From contig CM068383.1 in NCBI GenBank assembly GCA_034770075.1, positions 43,419,222 through 43,483,221 on the forward strand: DNA of 64,000 nucleotides, written 5' to 3'. Below, one piece after another: positions 39,541 to 48,780 of this stretch; within the stretch, counting starts at the first letter, position 1; each line of letters begins with the position of its first letter. The stretch comes from Aralia elata (taxonomy: Eukaryota; Streptophyta; Magnoliopsida; Apiales; Araliaceae). A program made the translations under genes and the position numbers. Under the pieces are notes generated by a model. That model was not told the DNA's origin and did not search any database. It saw nothing but the letters and a program-made list of their open reading frames with translations.

Positions 39541-39620
39541 GGCGCAGCTGCGCCGGCTCCAGTTCATTCTGGAGCGCAGTTGCGCCGTTTCCCATTTCAT
39601 TCTGGGCGCAGCTGCGCCGG
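39541..39620 (+). repeat. GC-rich palindrome cassette in the C3 leader
   Basis: Three copies of GGCGCAGCTGCGCC (the middle one with a single change) are centred at 39547, 39579 and 39611, that is exactly 32 bp apart. The spacers contain TTCATTCTGG. They stand out as very GC-rich in an AT-rich leader. Confidence 0.85.
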
Positions 39621-40252
39621 CTAGCAGAATCCGAATTTTTTTTCTTCTTTCAATTGAAATAAATGGTTTATTTAATTGATATAAGTTTAAAATAAAGATG
39701 TTTATTTTATCTGAAATAGGATTTCAGATTGCTAAAATTAAAGGAGTTTAATTTGGATTTGGTTTTTAATTAAAATAAAAGAGTTTATTTTGTTTCAAAA
39801 CTAAATATTAGCAAAACTTTTGCCCATTAATTGATATCAATGCATATATGGAATGGTTTTATTATTCATGGCATGAATGTTATTTATTGATACATATAGA
39901 GATATGTATGATAATAAATAGGGATTGATTATGGACTATTGACCAATGTGTGATTGGATTTATTTTAGTGGATGCTTGAATTTATGGGTTTTTATAAATG
40001 GGGTCTGCGTACCTCGTCTTCTCTAATTTTTCTTAATATAAATTCTATCTCCCTCCTATGTACTTCTCCTTGACTGCTGATCAAGGTTTCTATTTATTGT
40101 AAATAGTTTTTGTAATAGGACTAGTTAGAATTAATTTTGAAGAATTGGAGACAAAGGAGCAAGGAGCGCTTGAAGACCCGTTTGTAATGGAGCCCGGGTT
40201 TAAATGTAATAGTTATATTTAAATTTAATTCTTGCACCCTAGGTTTGACCTT

Positions 40253-40942
40253 TTGGTTCACTTGGTGGCTCTAGTGAACCAAACTAGAATAAAAGTCCAT
40301 AATCAATCCGGGTAGAATATAGTATTCTATATGTGCATGCTTACTATATATATATATATATTATATTATCCAACATGCTTCGCATGTAAAATAATATGAC
40401 GCGTATTTTATATATATATGTGCACGGGCGCTAAACAAGATGATACTAATAATTACAAACCCCTCAAAGGAATTATATTAAGTCCTAAACGTTCAAAGAT
40501 ATTTGGAATATCGAACGTCGCCTTCTAGCATGGTAAAGCGATAGAGTATTACATATTTAATATGAGTTTGTTGTGTCACACAAGGCAAGTATTAAATATT
40601 TAAGATGTTGCTTTATCACATTTGATGCTTATAAATAGACTGAACGATGCTATTTTGTTGTGTCACACAAGGACAGTGTTTTTCCTTCGAATATATGGAA
40701 GTGCTAGGTTGGACTTAACTTGGATAATTTTGATTCGGATATGTCACACTTGATCAAAATAATATAAGAGGCAAAATATAAGGAGTTACATAGTGATGTA
40801 ATTGACAATAGTTGTCTACCTATTTATTTATATATAGTTTGTTGTGTCACACAAGGCTATATACATTTGAAATGGGATCCTTATTCTCACTAGCAAATCT
40901 TTAATTAGATTTGCCGAACTATATAATGAGGGTAATATAGTT
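40253..40942 (+). other. Hairpin-array leader of C3
   Basis: Arms read directly: 40253-40262/40273-40282 (10 bp), 40313-40319/40323-40329, 40373-40378/40382-40387 (loop TTC), 40393-40398/40402-40407, 40553-40562/40590-40599, 40727-40734/40753-40760, 40786-40791/40796-40801, 40804-40808/40812-40816, 40831-40837/40857-40863, 40894-40900/40907-40913 and 40917-40924/40935-40942. Motif TTTGTTGTGTCACACAAGG is at 40567-40585, 40654-40672 and 40838-40856, with a variant at 40740-40752. A role in packaging, dimerisation or translation is inference. Confidence 0.75.
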
Positions 40943-41013
40943 TGATGAAAAAGTGAGAGATACCAATTTAAAACAAAGACCTAATTTATTTTGGTAATTA
41001 ATTAAATGAATGT

Positions 41014-42420
41014 ATGCTAAAATGTTGTCTATTTCACATGCAGAATTTAAAAATGTCAAACTCACTATCACTGCGTAGCATACTTGATGCTAACAAACTG
41101 ACTGGACCGAATTACACAGATTGGTTAAGGAATTTGAGAATTGTTCTCACTGCTGAAAAGATTTCTTATGTCCTAAATTCGTCAGTCTCTGCAAATGTTG
41201 CAGAAACAGCCTCTGAGGAAGATATTGCTACTTTCAGAAAGTGGCAAGATGATGCAACCTTGGCTCAATGCATCATGCTCGCATCCATGAGTAACGAGCT
41301 TCAGCGTCAGCATGAAACTATGGATGCTCCTACTATATTGCTGCACCTCAAAGAGTTATATGGTGAGCAAAGTAGGACTGCTAGATATCAGATATCTAAG
41401 GAGCTCTTCCGATCTCGTATGACCGAGGGCACTGTTATTGAGACTCATGTACTAAAGATGATCAATTTGATTGAACAACTTGGACAGCTTGGGTTCGTAA
41501 TGGATGGGGAGTTAAGCCAAGATTTGATCTTGCAGTCACTCCCGGACACCTTCTCACAATTTGTTGTGAATTTTCACATGAATAAGTTGGACGTCAGCTT
41601 GCCTGAGTTACTTAACATGTTGAAAACTGCTGAAGGTCACTTCTCATCCAACAAGAACCAAGTCTTACTAGTGGATGATTCTTCCAAGAAAAGGAAGAGG
41701 CCCAAGGTATCTTCTGAAAAGAAGAAAAACAAGAAGGCTAAGGGCAAGGCGAAGAGAAAGGATAATAAGAAACCGGATCCAGATAGCAAAAGAATTTGCT
41801 ACCATTGCAATAAGCCGGGACACTGGAAGAGGAACTGCAAGGAGTATCTTGCGGGCCAAAAGAAGCTTGGAGAAGCTTCAACTTCCGATCTAGGTTTGTT
41901 CATGATTGAAATTAATTTTTCTGAAAGTCAAAATTCTACTTGGGTATTGGATACCGGCTGTAGTTCTCACATATGTAATAATATGCAGGGACTAAGCAGA
42001 AGTAGAAAGCTGAACAAGGATGAAGTCGTCCTACGAGTGGGAAATGGAGCAAAGGTTGCTGCATTGGCTGTAGGGACTTATTGTTTAGCACTGTCTTCGG
42101 GAAAGTTCATTAGTTTAAATAATTGTTATTATGTTCCGACACTCATTAGAAACATTATTTCAATTTCTGTATTGGATATAGATGGTTTTGATATTATAAT
42201 AAAGAACAATAGTTGTTCTATTTATAATAAAAATATTTTATTTGGTGTTGGGAACCTACTGAATGGACTTTACATACTTGACTTGCATGAAAATATACTT
42301 CAAATTGAACAAACTAAGAAAAGAAAAGAGATGATGTTAATTATACCTTTATGTGGCACTGTAGACTTGGTCATATCAATGAAACAAGATTTTCCAAGTT
42401 GCATAAAGATGGGCTTTTAG
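41014..42420 (+). CDS. C3 gag and protease
   Basis: 468 codons from the first ATG; the likely real start is the ATG at 41053 (MSNSLSLRSI…), which C2 also keeps (10632). Gag forms the virus-like particle that holds the element RNA, and the protease cuts the polyprotein. Residues from the first ATG: gag core about 14-200, a basic lysine-rich linker 225-255, zinc knuckle C262-x2-C265-x4-H270-x4-C275, and protease active site D313-T-G (context WVLDTGCSSH). In intact copia elements the frame continues into integrase. Here it runs out of frame about 30 codons before its stop at 42418-42420, after a one-base-type shift in the A-rich run near 42315-42330. The pol frame is open in parallel from before 42351. 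Confidence 0.93.
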   Translation: MLKCCLFHMQNLKMSNSLSLRSILDANKLTGPNYTDWLRNLRIVLTAEKISYVLNSSVSANVAETASEEDIATFRKWQDDATLAQCIMLASMSNELQRQHETMDAPTILLHLKELYGEQSRTARYQISKELFRSRMTEGTVIETHVLKMINLIEQLGQLGFVMDGELSQDLILQSLPDTFSQFVVNFHMNKLDVSLPELLNMLKTAEGHFSSNKNQVLLVDDSSKKRKRPKVSSEKKKNKKAKGKAKRKDNKKPDPDSKRICYHCNKPGHWKRNCKEYLAGQKKLGEASTSDLGLFMIEINFSESQNSTWVLDTGCSSHICNNMQGLSRSRKLNKDEVVLRVGNGAKVAALAVGTYCLALSSGKFISLNNCYYVPTLIRNIISISVLDIDGFDIIIKNNSCSIYNKNILFGVGNLLNGLYILDLHENILQIEQTKKRKEMMLIIPLCGTVDLVISMKQDFPSCIKMGF

Positions 42421-44777
42421 AGCTATCTGATTACGAATCATATCCAACTTGTGAATCTTGTCTCATGGGTAAGATGACTAAATCTCCCTTTAGTGGAAAA
42501 GGAGAAAGAGTTATAGAGTTGTTAGCATTGGTACACACAGACGTATGTGGACCTATGACAACTAATGCACGAGGAGGGTATTCTTATTTTATTACTTTCA
42601 CTGATGATCATTCTAGATTTGGATATGTGTATTTAATGAAATACAAATCTGAATCATTTGAAAAGTTCAAAGAATTCAGAAGTGAAGTAGAGAAACAAAC
42701 TGGTAAAAGTATTAAAATTCTTCGATCGGATCGAGGAGGGGAATACTTGACTAATGAGTTTCTCAATTGTCTCAAAGAAAATGGTATAATATCACAATGG
42801 ACTCCACCAGGGATGCCACAGTTGAATGGTGTATCTGAAAGGAGAAATCGAACATTGTTGGACATGGTTCGTTCCATGATGAGTTTTACCGACCTTCTAA
42901 TATCCTTCTGGGGCTATGCCCTAGAAACAGCTGTATACCTACTTAACAAGGTACCTACCAAATCCATCCCAAAGACCCCATATGAGATATGGACAGGGAG
43001 GAAACCAAATCTTAAGTATGTTAAGACTTGGGGTTGTCCAGCTTATGTCAAAAGGTTTGAGCATGATAAGCTAAAGACTAGATCCGACAAGTGTAGATTT
43101 GTGGGATACCCTAAAGAAACTGTAGGGTATTATTTCTATCATCCCAATGATCAAAAGGTATTTGTTGTGAAACACGCTGCCTTCTTGAAAAAGGAGTTTA
43201 TCCTTGAAGGGGTCAGTGGGAGTAAGATATATCTTGAAGAAGTTCAAGAACCACAAAATACTACGGATCAAAGTCAGGTACCTGACCAAGTAAAAGAACC
43301 TAATGTACCACTACCTATTCGTAAATCTGGAAGAGTACCGAAGATACCTGAGAGGTATGGATTCATCATAGAAGATGATGATGAGGTACGCATCATAGAT
43401 GATGATTCATTAACTTACAAAGAGGCTATGAGTAGTGAAGACTCAGAGAAATGGCTAGAAGCCATGAAATCCGAGATGGACTCCATGTATGAAAACCAAG
43501 TTTGGACTTTGGTTTCACCACCTGAGGGCATTAAGCCTATTGGGTGTAAATGGGTCTTTAAGAAAAAGACTGGAGCGGATGGCAAGGTCACCTATAAGGC
43601 CCGACTGGTTGCAAAAGGTTTCAAACAAAGACAAGGAGTTGACTATGATGAAATCTTCTCACCAGTAGCTATGCTCAAGTCCATTCGGATTTTGCTTGCA
43701 ATTGCAGCTTATTATGATTACGAGATCTGGCAAATGGACGTGAAAACGGCCTTCCTCAATGGAGAGCTTGAGGAGAATGTATATATGATACAGCCAGGGG
43801 GTTTTGTTTCAACGGTTGGAATAAACCAAGTCTGTAAGCTACAACGATCTATTTATGGGTTGAAGCAAACTTCTCGAAGATGGAACATCCGTTTTGATGA
43901 GATAATCAAAAGGTTTGATTTTATCAAAAATGAGGATGAACCTTGTGTATATAAGAAGGTTAGTGGGAGCGCTGTATCATTCCTTGTATTGTATATTGAT
44001 GACATATTACTGATAGGGAATGATGTTCCTATGCTACAGTTGATCAAAATTTGGTTATCTAAACACTTCTCCATGAAGGACTTGGGTGAGGCATCCTATA
44101 TTTTAGGAATAAAGATCTATATAGATATATCTAAAAGGATGTTGGGCTGGACCCAAGGAAAGTACATTGACTCGATGCTAAAGAAGTTTAGCATGGAAGA
44201 TTCCAAGAGAGGTCTCATGCCGATGAGCCATGGAATACATCTCTCCAAGAAACAGGCCCCAAAGACACCTGAGGAGAGAAACCGTATGAGTAAGATTCCT
44301 TATGCTTCCGCAATAGGATCTATCATGTACGGTATAATATGTACTAGACCAGATGTCGCTCATGCACTTAGTGTAACAAGCAGATATCAGTCGAATCCAG
44401 GAGAAGAGCACTGGAAGGCAGTGAAAAACATCCTAAAGTACTTGAGAAGAACTAAGAATGTATTTCTTGTCTACGGTGGGTCTGAATTGAAACTAGAGGG
44501 CTATACAGACTCAAGTTTTCAAACGGATCAAGATGACAATAAATTCGTTTCAGGGTACGTGTTTACCTTAAACGGTGGCGCAGTGAGTTGGAAAAGTTCC
44601 AAGCAGCAAACAGTTGCTGATTCAGTGACAGAGGCAGAGTACATAGCTGCAAGTGAAGCTGCAAAGGAAGCTGTTTGGATGAAGAAGTTCATAACTGAAC
44701 TTGGAGTGGTTCCTAGCATTAGAGTAGCCGTACCTTTATTCTATGACAATAACAGAGCTAGCTGTTGTGCAGGCTAA
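42351..44777 (+). CDS. C3 integrase, reverse transcriptase and RNase H
   Basis: 808 codons. Residues counted from ATG 42351; the frame is open slightly further upstream, so this ATG is not a natural start. Integrase zinc site H3-x4-H8…C34-x2-C37; catalytic triad D64, D127 and E163 with 35 residues between the last two. Reverse transcriptase from about residue 400 (YKARLVAKGF, WQMDVKTAFLNGELEE) with the YIDD active site at 548-551. RNase H from about 715 (GYTDSS, VSWKSSKQQTVADSVTEAEY). Together these copy the RNA into DNA and insert it. The frame breaks near 44755 and the last part continues in another frame (44743-44982). The order integrase before reverse transcriptase defines Ty1/copia. Confidence 0.94.
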   Translation: MWHCRLGHINETRFSKLHKDGLLELSDYESYPTCESCLMGKMTKSPFSGKGERVIELLALVHTDVCGPMTTNARGGYSYFITFTDDHSRFGYVYLMKYKSESFEKFKEFRSEVEKQTGKSIKILRSDRGGEYLTNEFLNCLKENGIISQWTPPGMPQLNGVSERRNRTLLDMVRSMMSFTDLLISFWGYALETAVYLLNKVPTKSIPKTPYEIWTGRKPNLKYVKTWGCPAYVKRFEHDKLKTRSDKCRFVGYPKETVGYYFYHPNDQKVFVVKHAAFLKKEFILEGVSGSKIYLEEVQEPQNTTDQSQVPDQVKEPNVPLPIRKSGRVPKIPERYGFIIEDDDEVRIIDDDSLTYKEAMSSEDSEKWLEAMKSEMDSMYENQVWTLVSPPEGIKPIGCKWVFKKKTGADGKVTYKARLVAKGFKQRQGVDYDEIFSPVAMLKSIRILLAIAAYYDYEIWQMDVKTAFLNGELEENVYMIQPGGFVSTVGINQVCKLQRSIYGLKQTSRRWNIRFDEIIKRFDFIKNEDEPCVYKKVSGSAVSFLVLYIDDILLIGNDVPMLQLIKIWLSKHFSMKDLGEASYILGIKIYIDISKRMLGWTQGKYIDSMLKKFSMEDSKRGLMPMSHGIHLSKKQAPKTPEERNRMSKIPYASAIGSIMYGIICTRPDVAHALSVTSRYQSNPGEEHWKAVKNILKYLRRTKNVFLVYGGSELKLEGYTDSSFQTDQDDNKFVSGYVFTLNGGAVSWKSSKQQTVADSVTEAEYIAASEAAKEAVWMKKFITELGVVPSIRVAVPLFYDNNRASCCAG

Positions 44778-44982
44778 GGAACCCAGGTCTCATCAGAAAT
44801 CCAAACACGTGTTGCGGCGGTTTCATTTGATTAGAGAGATCATTGAAAGAGGAGATGTCACCCTGGAGCGTGTGGATTCTCAAGACAACATTGCAGATCC
44901 ATTTACTAAAGCTTTAACTCAACAGCAGTTTGATCGTCACTTAGAGAAGATGGGTATTAGATACCAAGGCGATTGGCTTTAG
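44743..44982 (+). pseudogene. C-terminal end of C3 RNase H, out of frame
   Basis: This continues the RNase H domain after a frameshift near 44755: HQKSKHVLRRFHLIREII and NIADPFTKALTQQQF are the usual last blocks of copia polyproteins. It ends with TAG at 44980-44982, just before the polypurine tract. It is back in the gag frame, so the two shifts in C3 cancel in frame terms. Confidence 0.9.
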
Positions 44983-44985
44983 TGC

Positions 44986-44995
44986 AAGTGGGAGA
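44986..44995 (+). promoter_or_regulatory. C3 polypurine tract
   Basis: AAGTGGGAGA before the 3' LTR; identical in C2. Confidence 0.88.
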
Positions 44996-44996
44996 T

Positions 44997-46820
44997 TGAA
45001 AGTAGTATGCACACAAGCCAATCATATTTGATATGATGTAGCATATACTTTGTAATCTTATTCATTTATTAATAAAAGAAATAATTTTCTTAAAAAGGCA
45101 TTTTATATTATCTACATAATGCTGTTATATTAAATGTGATAAACCCATAGTTTTGAGAAATGCTTTTAGAATCATGATGATGATCATGCTAATGAGATCT
45201 AAATTCTGGATAGCTCACAAACTAAAATCGTTCCTAATCGTTGGATTACTAAATTGGGGATTAGTGAATCCGGATAGATTAGTACATACGTTGCTTGCTC
45301 TTAAGAAGAGGATGATTGATCTCATAATCATTTGTGTGGAGACAGTAAAGCAAGTATGTAGGTGCTTATTGGAGAATAAGTTCACTGAACGTGGCTCGCT
45401 ACGGAATACCTAATGGAGTTTTACTCGCCTGTCAATAGGAATTCCTATAGTGATAGTAGTACAAGTGATCCTTGGACTTGAGATCATCATAGTATCTTGT
45501 GTATGATGAGTTATACTTTGACATGTCCCTTAAGACCTTTAGGGTATATCAAAGGGTATGATTTGGTATAATAAGTTGTACATGGAGATAGGTGAATGAC
45601 CAACAAAGAATCTACCACGTCTAGTAAAAGATGTGAATGTCCTATGTGATTCGATAAATGATAACTCAGTAGTCCTTGGCCAAGGCAGAATGAAATTAGA
45701 AAGGAGTTTCTAATTTGCATTATTTAGAGTTGTGCATTTGGGAATCGAAATACATATAATTAAATAAAATAAGACTTGACAGTAAATCCATGTCTTATAT
45801 TTAATTGGGACATTGTATGGTAGAAGGATTGAATTGTACGGTAACTATTCACTGAAAGGTTCTTTTATGATTAATGTTGAAATTTATATTATCTGGAAAG
45901 TCGTTGATCGCTAAGGGGGCTTACCCTTATTGTAGAATAAATATTATTTATTTAAATGAATTAAATAGTTTAATTTATTTATTTAAATAAGATTATAATT
46001 GTTCTAATTGATTTATTCACAACCGGTTTAATATGGAGAACCTAAAGGGTCACACCGCAAAAGGAAAATATTTATTTAAGAAGTAAATAGTATAATTGTA
46101 ATAATAAGTTAAGTGTATTTAATTTAATCTATGGAGATAGAATAAATTAAATAGCTTAATATTTATTATTTAATATTTTAGAAATATTAAATATAAATTA
46201 ATAAGAGGAGTCTTATTATTATTATTACTATTACTATTATTTAATTCCTAATAGGGATTGGGAATTAATTAATAGAAGTACTCTCCCATAAATTCCTAAT
46301 TGGATTAGGAGCATAATTAATTAAAGGAGTTTAATTATAATTGAAACCCTAATCCTAAATAGTTTAGGGAAGGGTTATTTCTACATCTAGAAATAAGAGG
46401 AGTCTTATCATAGATTAGGGTTACACACTCTTGCATTAGATTGTGGTGAGTACTTACAATTTCTATAGAGATAGAAACTAAGGTTTTGCTAATACCCAAC
46501 TTCTTGAATAACTGTTCTTCCTTGGTGGATCCCCTCTAGAGGTCAAACACTTGGGTGGCTAACGTTGATCAATAGGAAGGAATCTCATCGGTGGAATTCG
46601 AGGAGAACACGAAGGACTAGGAGTTGAACTTGTACCCGAGGATGCTTTGATCTACTAGGGTATAATTCTTATTCTCTTTCTCTTTCGTTTATATCGTTAA
46701 TTGAGCACATAGATTGATCATGGTGATGGTTTGTATAAAATTTTAAAAATCCGATTTTATCGCGCTTCCGTCCTATTTATGTAATTTGATTGCATGCTTG
46801 CGTTATATACAAACCTAACA
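44997..46820 (+). repeat. C3 3' LTR
   Basis: 1824 bp, collinear with the 5' LTR, ending CCTAACA before the GCGAA duplication. The TATA box is changed to TAGAAAT (46388-46394). Confidence 0.95.
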
Positions 46821-47291
46821 GCGAACCCGTCGGTTGTTGATTACTGGACTCAAGGGGGCGTTCCCCCGCGAGGCTCAGGAAAGGCACCACTCAGATCCAA
46901 TCTAATAGAAAGATCGAATTTATTCCCATTGAGTAAGTTGTGAAGATATGGGGACCTTCATGCTGAAAAGCCCGCAAAAGTAACCCTAGGGTAGGTCAGC
47001 CTTAGAAAAAAATCCAACGTTACAGGAAGTCTCTTCATGCCCTATTACTTATTGTAAATATGTAAAATGTCATCCATATTTGATTTAATCATCTTCCATA
47101 TTCTCATCCTGTCATAAATCACTAATCGTTGTTTTGCAGGAAAAGATTAAAAAACCTTCAACACAAAACATACTGCATTAGCATGCATCCATATTTACCA
47201 ATTTTCAAAACTAAACTACGTCCTGTTTTGTTTGTAGATTAGTCCTTGAACCCGGCTCTGAGCTCGTAAGGTCCGAATACCACCTATCAAA
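46821..47291 (+). other. G2 leader, second part
   Basis: Non-coding continuation of the G2 leader after C3. Blocks at 46910-47050 and 47190-47270 align with G1 6830-7130 and 3520-3640 reversed. No gene is seen. Confidence 0.7.
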
Positions 47292-48780
47292 ATGGTCGAA
47301 AGTTTCGCACCAGATTCTATCCCCGTTTCCCGAGATGAATTCGAAAGCTTCAAAAAACAGGTCGTCGAGATAACTAATCTGTTGAAAGAGCAATGTAAGA
47401 TGATCCAAGATCTGAAATCAGCTACTCAACCTGAATCCTCTACACAAGGAGGATTCCAAATCCCAATCAAGAAAAACGACACACAAATTCCCGATCCGAT
47501 ATTCTAGTTCGGAAGTAAAGCGACCAAAGATTCCACCAGTAAAACAAAGGAGATAAACAAAGTCCCCGAGGAAAAGGAAACCGGGGAAGTCAGAAAGAAT
47601 ATAAGACAAATAGAGGAAGCCATCCGCTCCATGAAAGGGGTGGGAACCTAAGATAGTGTCAACTACTCAGACCTTTGCATATTTCCTAGTGCTCGCTATC
47701 AGGACAAATTCCAAGTACCAGACTTCGAGAAATACAATGCATCAGGAGATCCTTACACCCACCTGAAAGTATACATAGGAGAACTGGGATCATATGGTGA
47801 AGATGAAAACCAGAGGATATAATTTTTCCAAAAGAGCTTAACCGGAGAGGATAGAACCTGGTATGCTAGACTGGACAATACCAAGATCCACAGCTGGGAA
47901 GAGTTATCCCATGCTTTCATGAACCAATGTAGCTTCCAGTCCCAGATGGCTCCTGATCGATACCAAATGACCAAAATCAAGAAGCAACCCAATGAGTCAT
48001 TTCGTGATTACGCCTAGAGATGGAGACGAATGTCAGCACAAGTAAGCCCACCCATGGATGAGAACAAAATGGTGATGACTTTCATAGATATTCAAGAAGC
48101 ACCATATTATGAGAGGGTGTTGGCTGGCATTGGCAAGACATTCTCAGAAATGATAAAACATGGCGTAATGGCAGAAATGGGCTTGAAAGTTGGGAAAATC
48201 CAGGATTTCGCCGCTTTGGGAGGAATGGCCAAACACCTTCAGGCAGGGAGCTATGGGAATAACTCAGAGATAAATAATGGGGTAGAAGAAGAGGATGTGT
48301 GCCTTGTATTACAAGGTCAGAACGGAATAGGGCTATACAACATGCCCCTCATCAGAACACAAAGTAACAATCTATCACTTCCACGGAGATTCGGTAAGAA
48401 TAGGAAAATGACACCCTTGTGTGAGCCACTAGAAAACATTCTAGCTTTGCTGGTAGCCCAAAAGAATATTATTGAGTTGCCCCCCTGCAGACCCAAAAGG
48501 AAGGAATTACGATCCATTAAAGAGGTATGCATATCACTCAAAGGCTCCAGGCCATTCAAAGAGAAATGTTGGGCTTTGAGACACAAAATACAAGACTTGA
48601 TCGATGGTAGAGAGATCATGGTACAGAATAGAGAGCAACCCAATGGGACAACTAATTTAAGCATGAATATGATGGAAGAAGAAACTGAAGCAAGGAAAAA
48701 TAGGAAATATATACGGAGGATCGGAAAACCCTCAAGCGAGGCAGAAGCAAGAACTCCACACGAAGGCCTAGCCCCCATAG
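47292..48780 (+). pseudogene. G2 first gag domain
   Basis: Starts at ATG 47292 and stays in one frame throughout. Four in-frame stops interrupt it (47505, 47649, 47820, 48015); after that it is open and runs on into the second gag. Recognisable gag blocks: SRDEFESFKKQ near the start, FQVPDFEKYNASGDPYTHLK near 47708, and MTFIDIQEAPYYERVL at 48076, which matches G1 gag. At the knuckle position (48525-48575) the cysteines remain (CISLKG…FKEKCW) but both histidines of the G1 motif are replaced. The tail matches the G1 linker (KYIRRI). Gag builds the particle; this domain has lost its zinc ligands. Confidence 0.78.

Larger units (their letters stand above)
37603..46820 (+). mobile_element. Nearly intact Ty1/copia element C3
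   Basis: A 9218 bp element: 5' LTR 37603-39425, primer site 39427-39439, structured leader to 41052, gag-protease, integrase, reverse transcriptase, RNase H, polypurine tract 44986-44995 and 3' LTR 44997-46820. A perfect 5 bp target duplication GCGAA flanks it (37598-37602 and 46821-46825). Removing it restores continuous G2 leader that matches G1. By eye the first 240 bp of the two LTRs differ at about six positions, so the insertion is fairly young but not recent. Two frameshifts in the coding region make it probably inactive. Confidence 0.96.

Noticed and set aside
45153..45413. 86-codon frame in the C3 3' LTR
   Set aside because: It begins with TTG rather than ATG and the 5' LTR does not support a conserved start.
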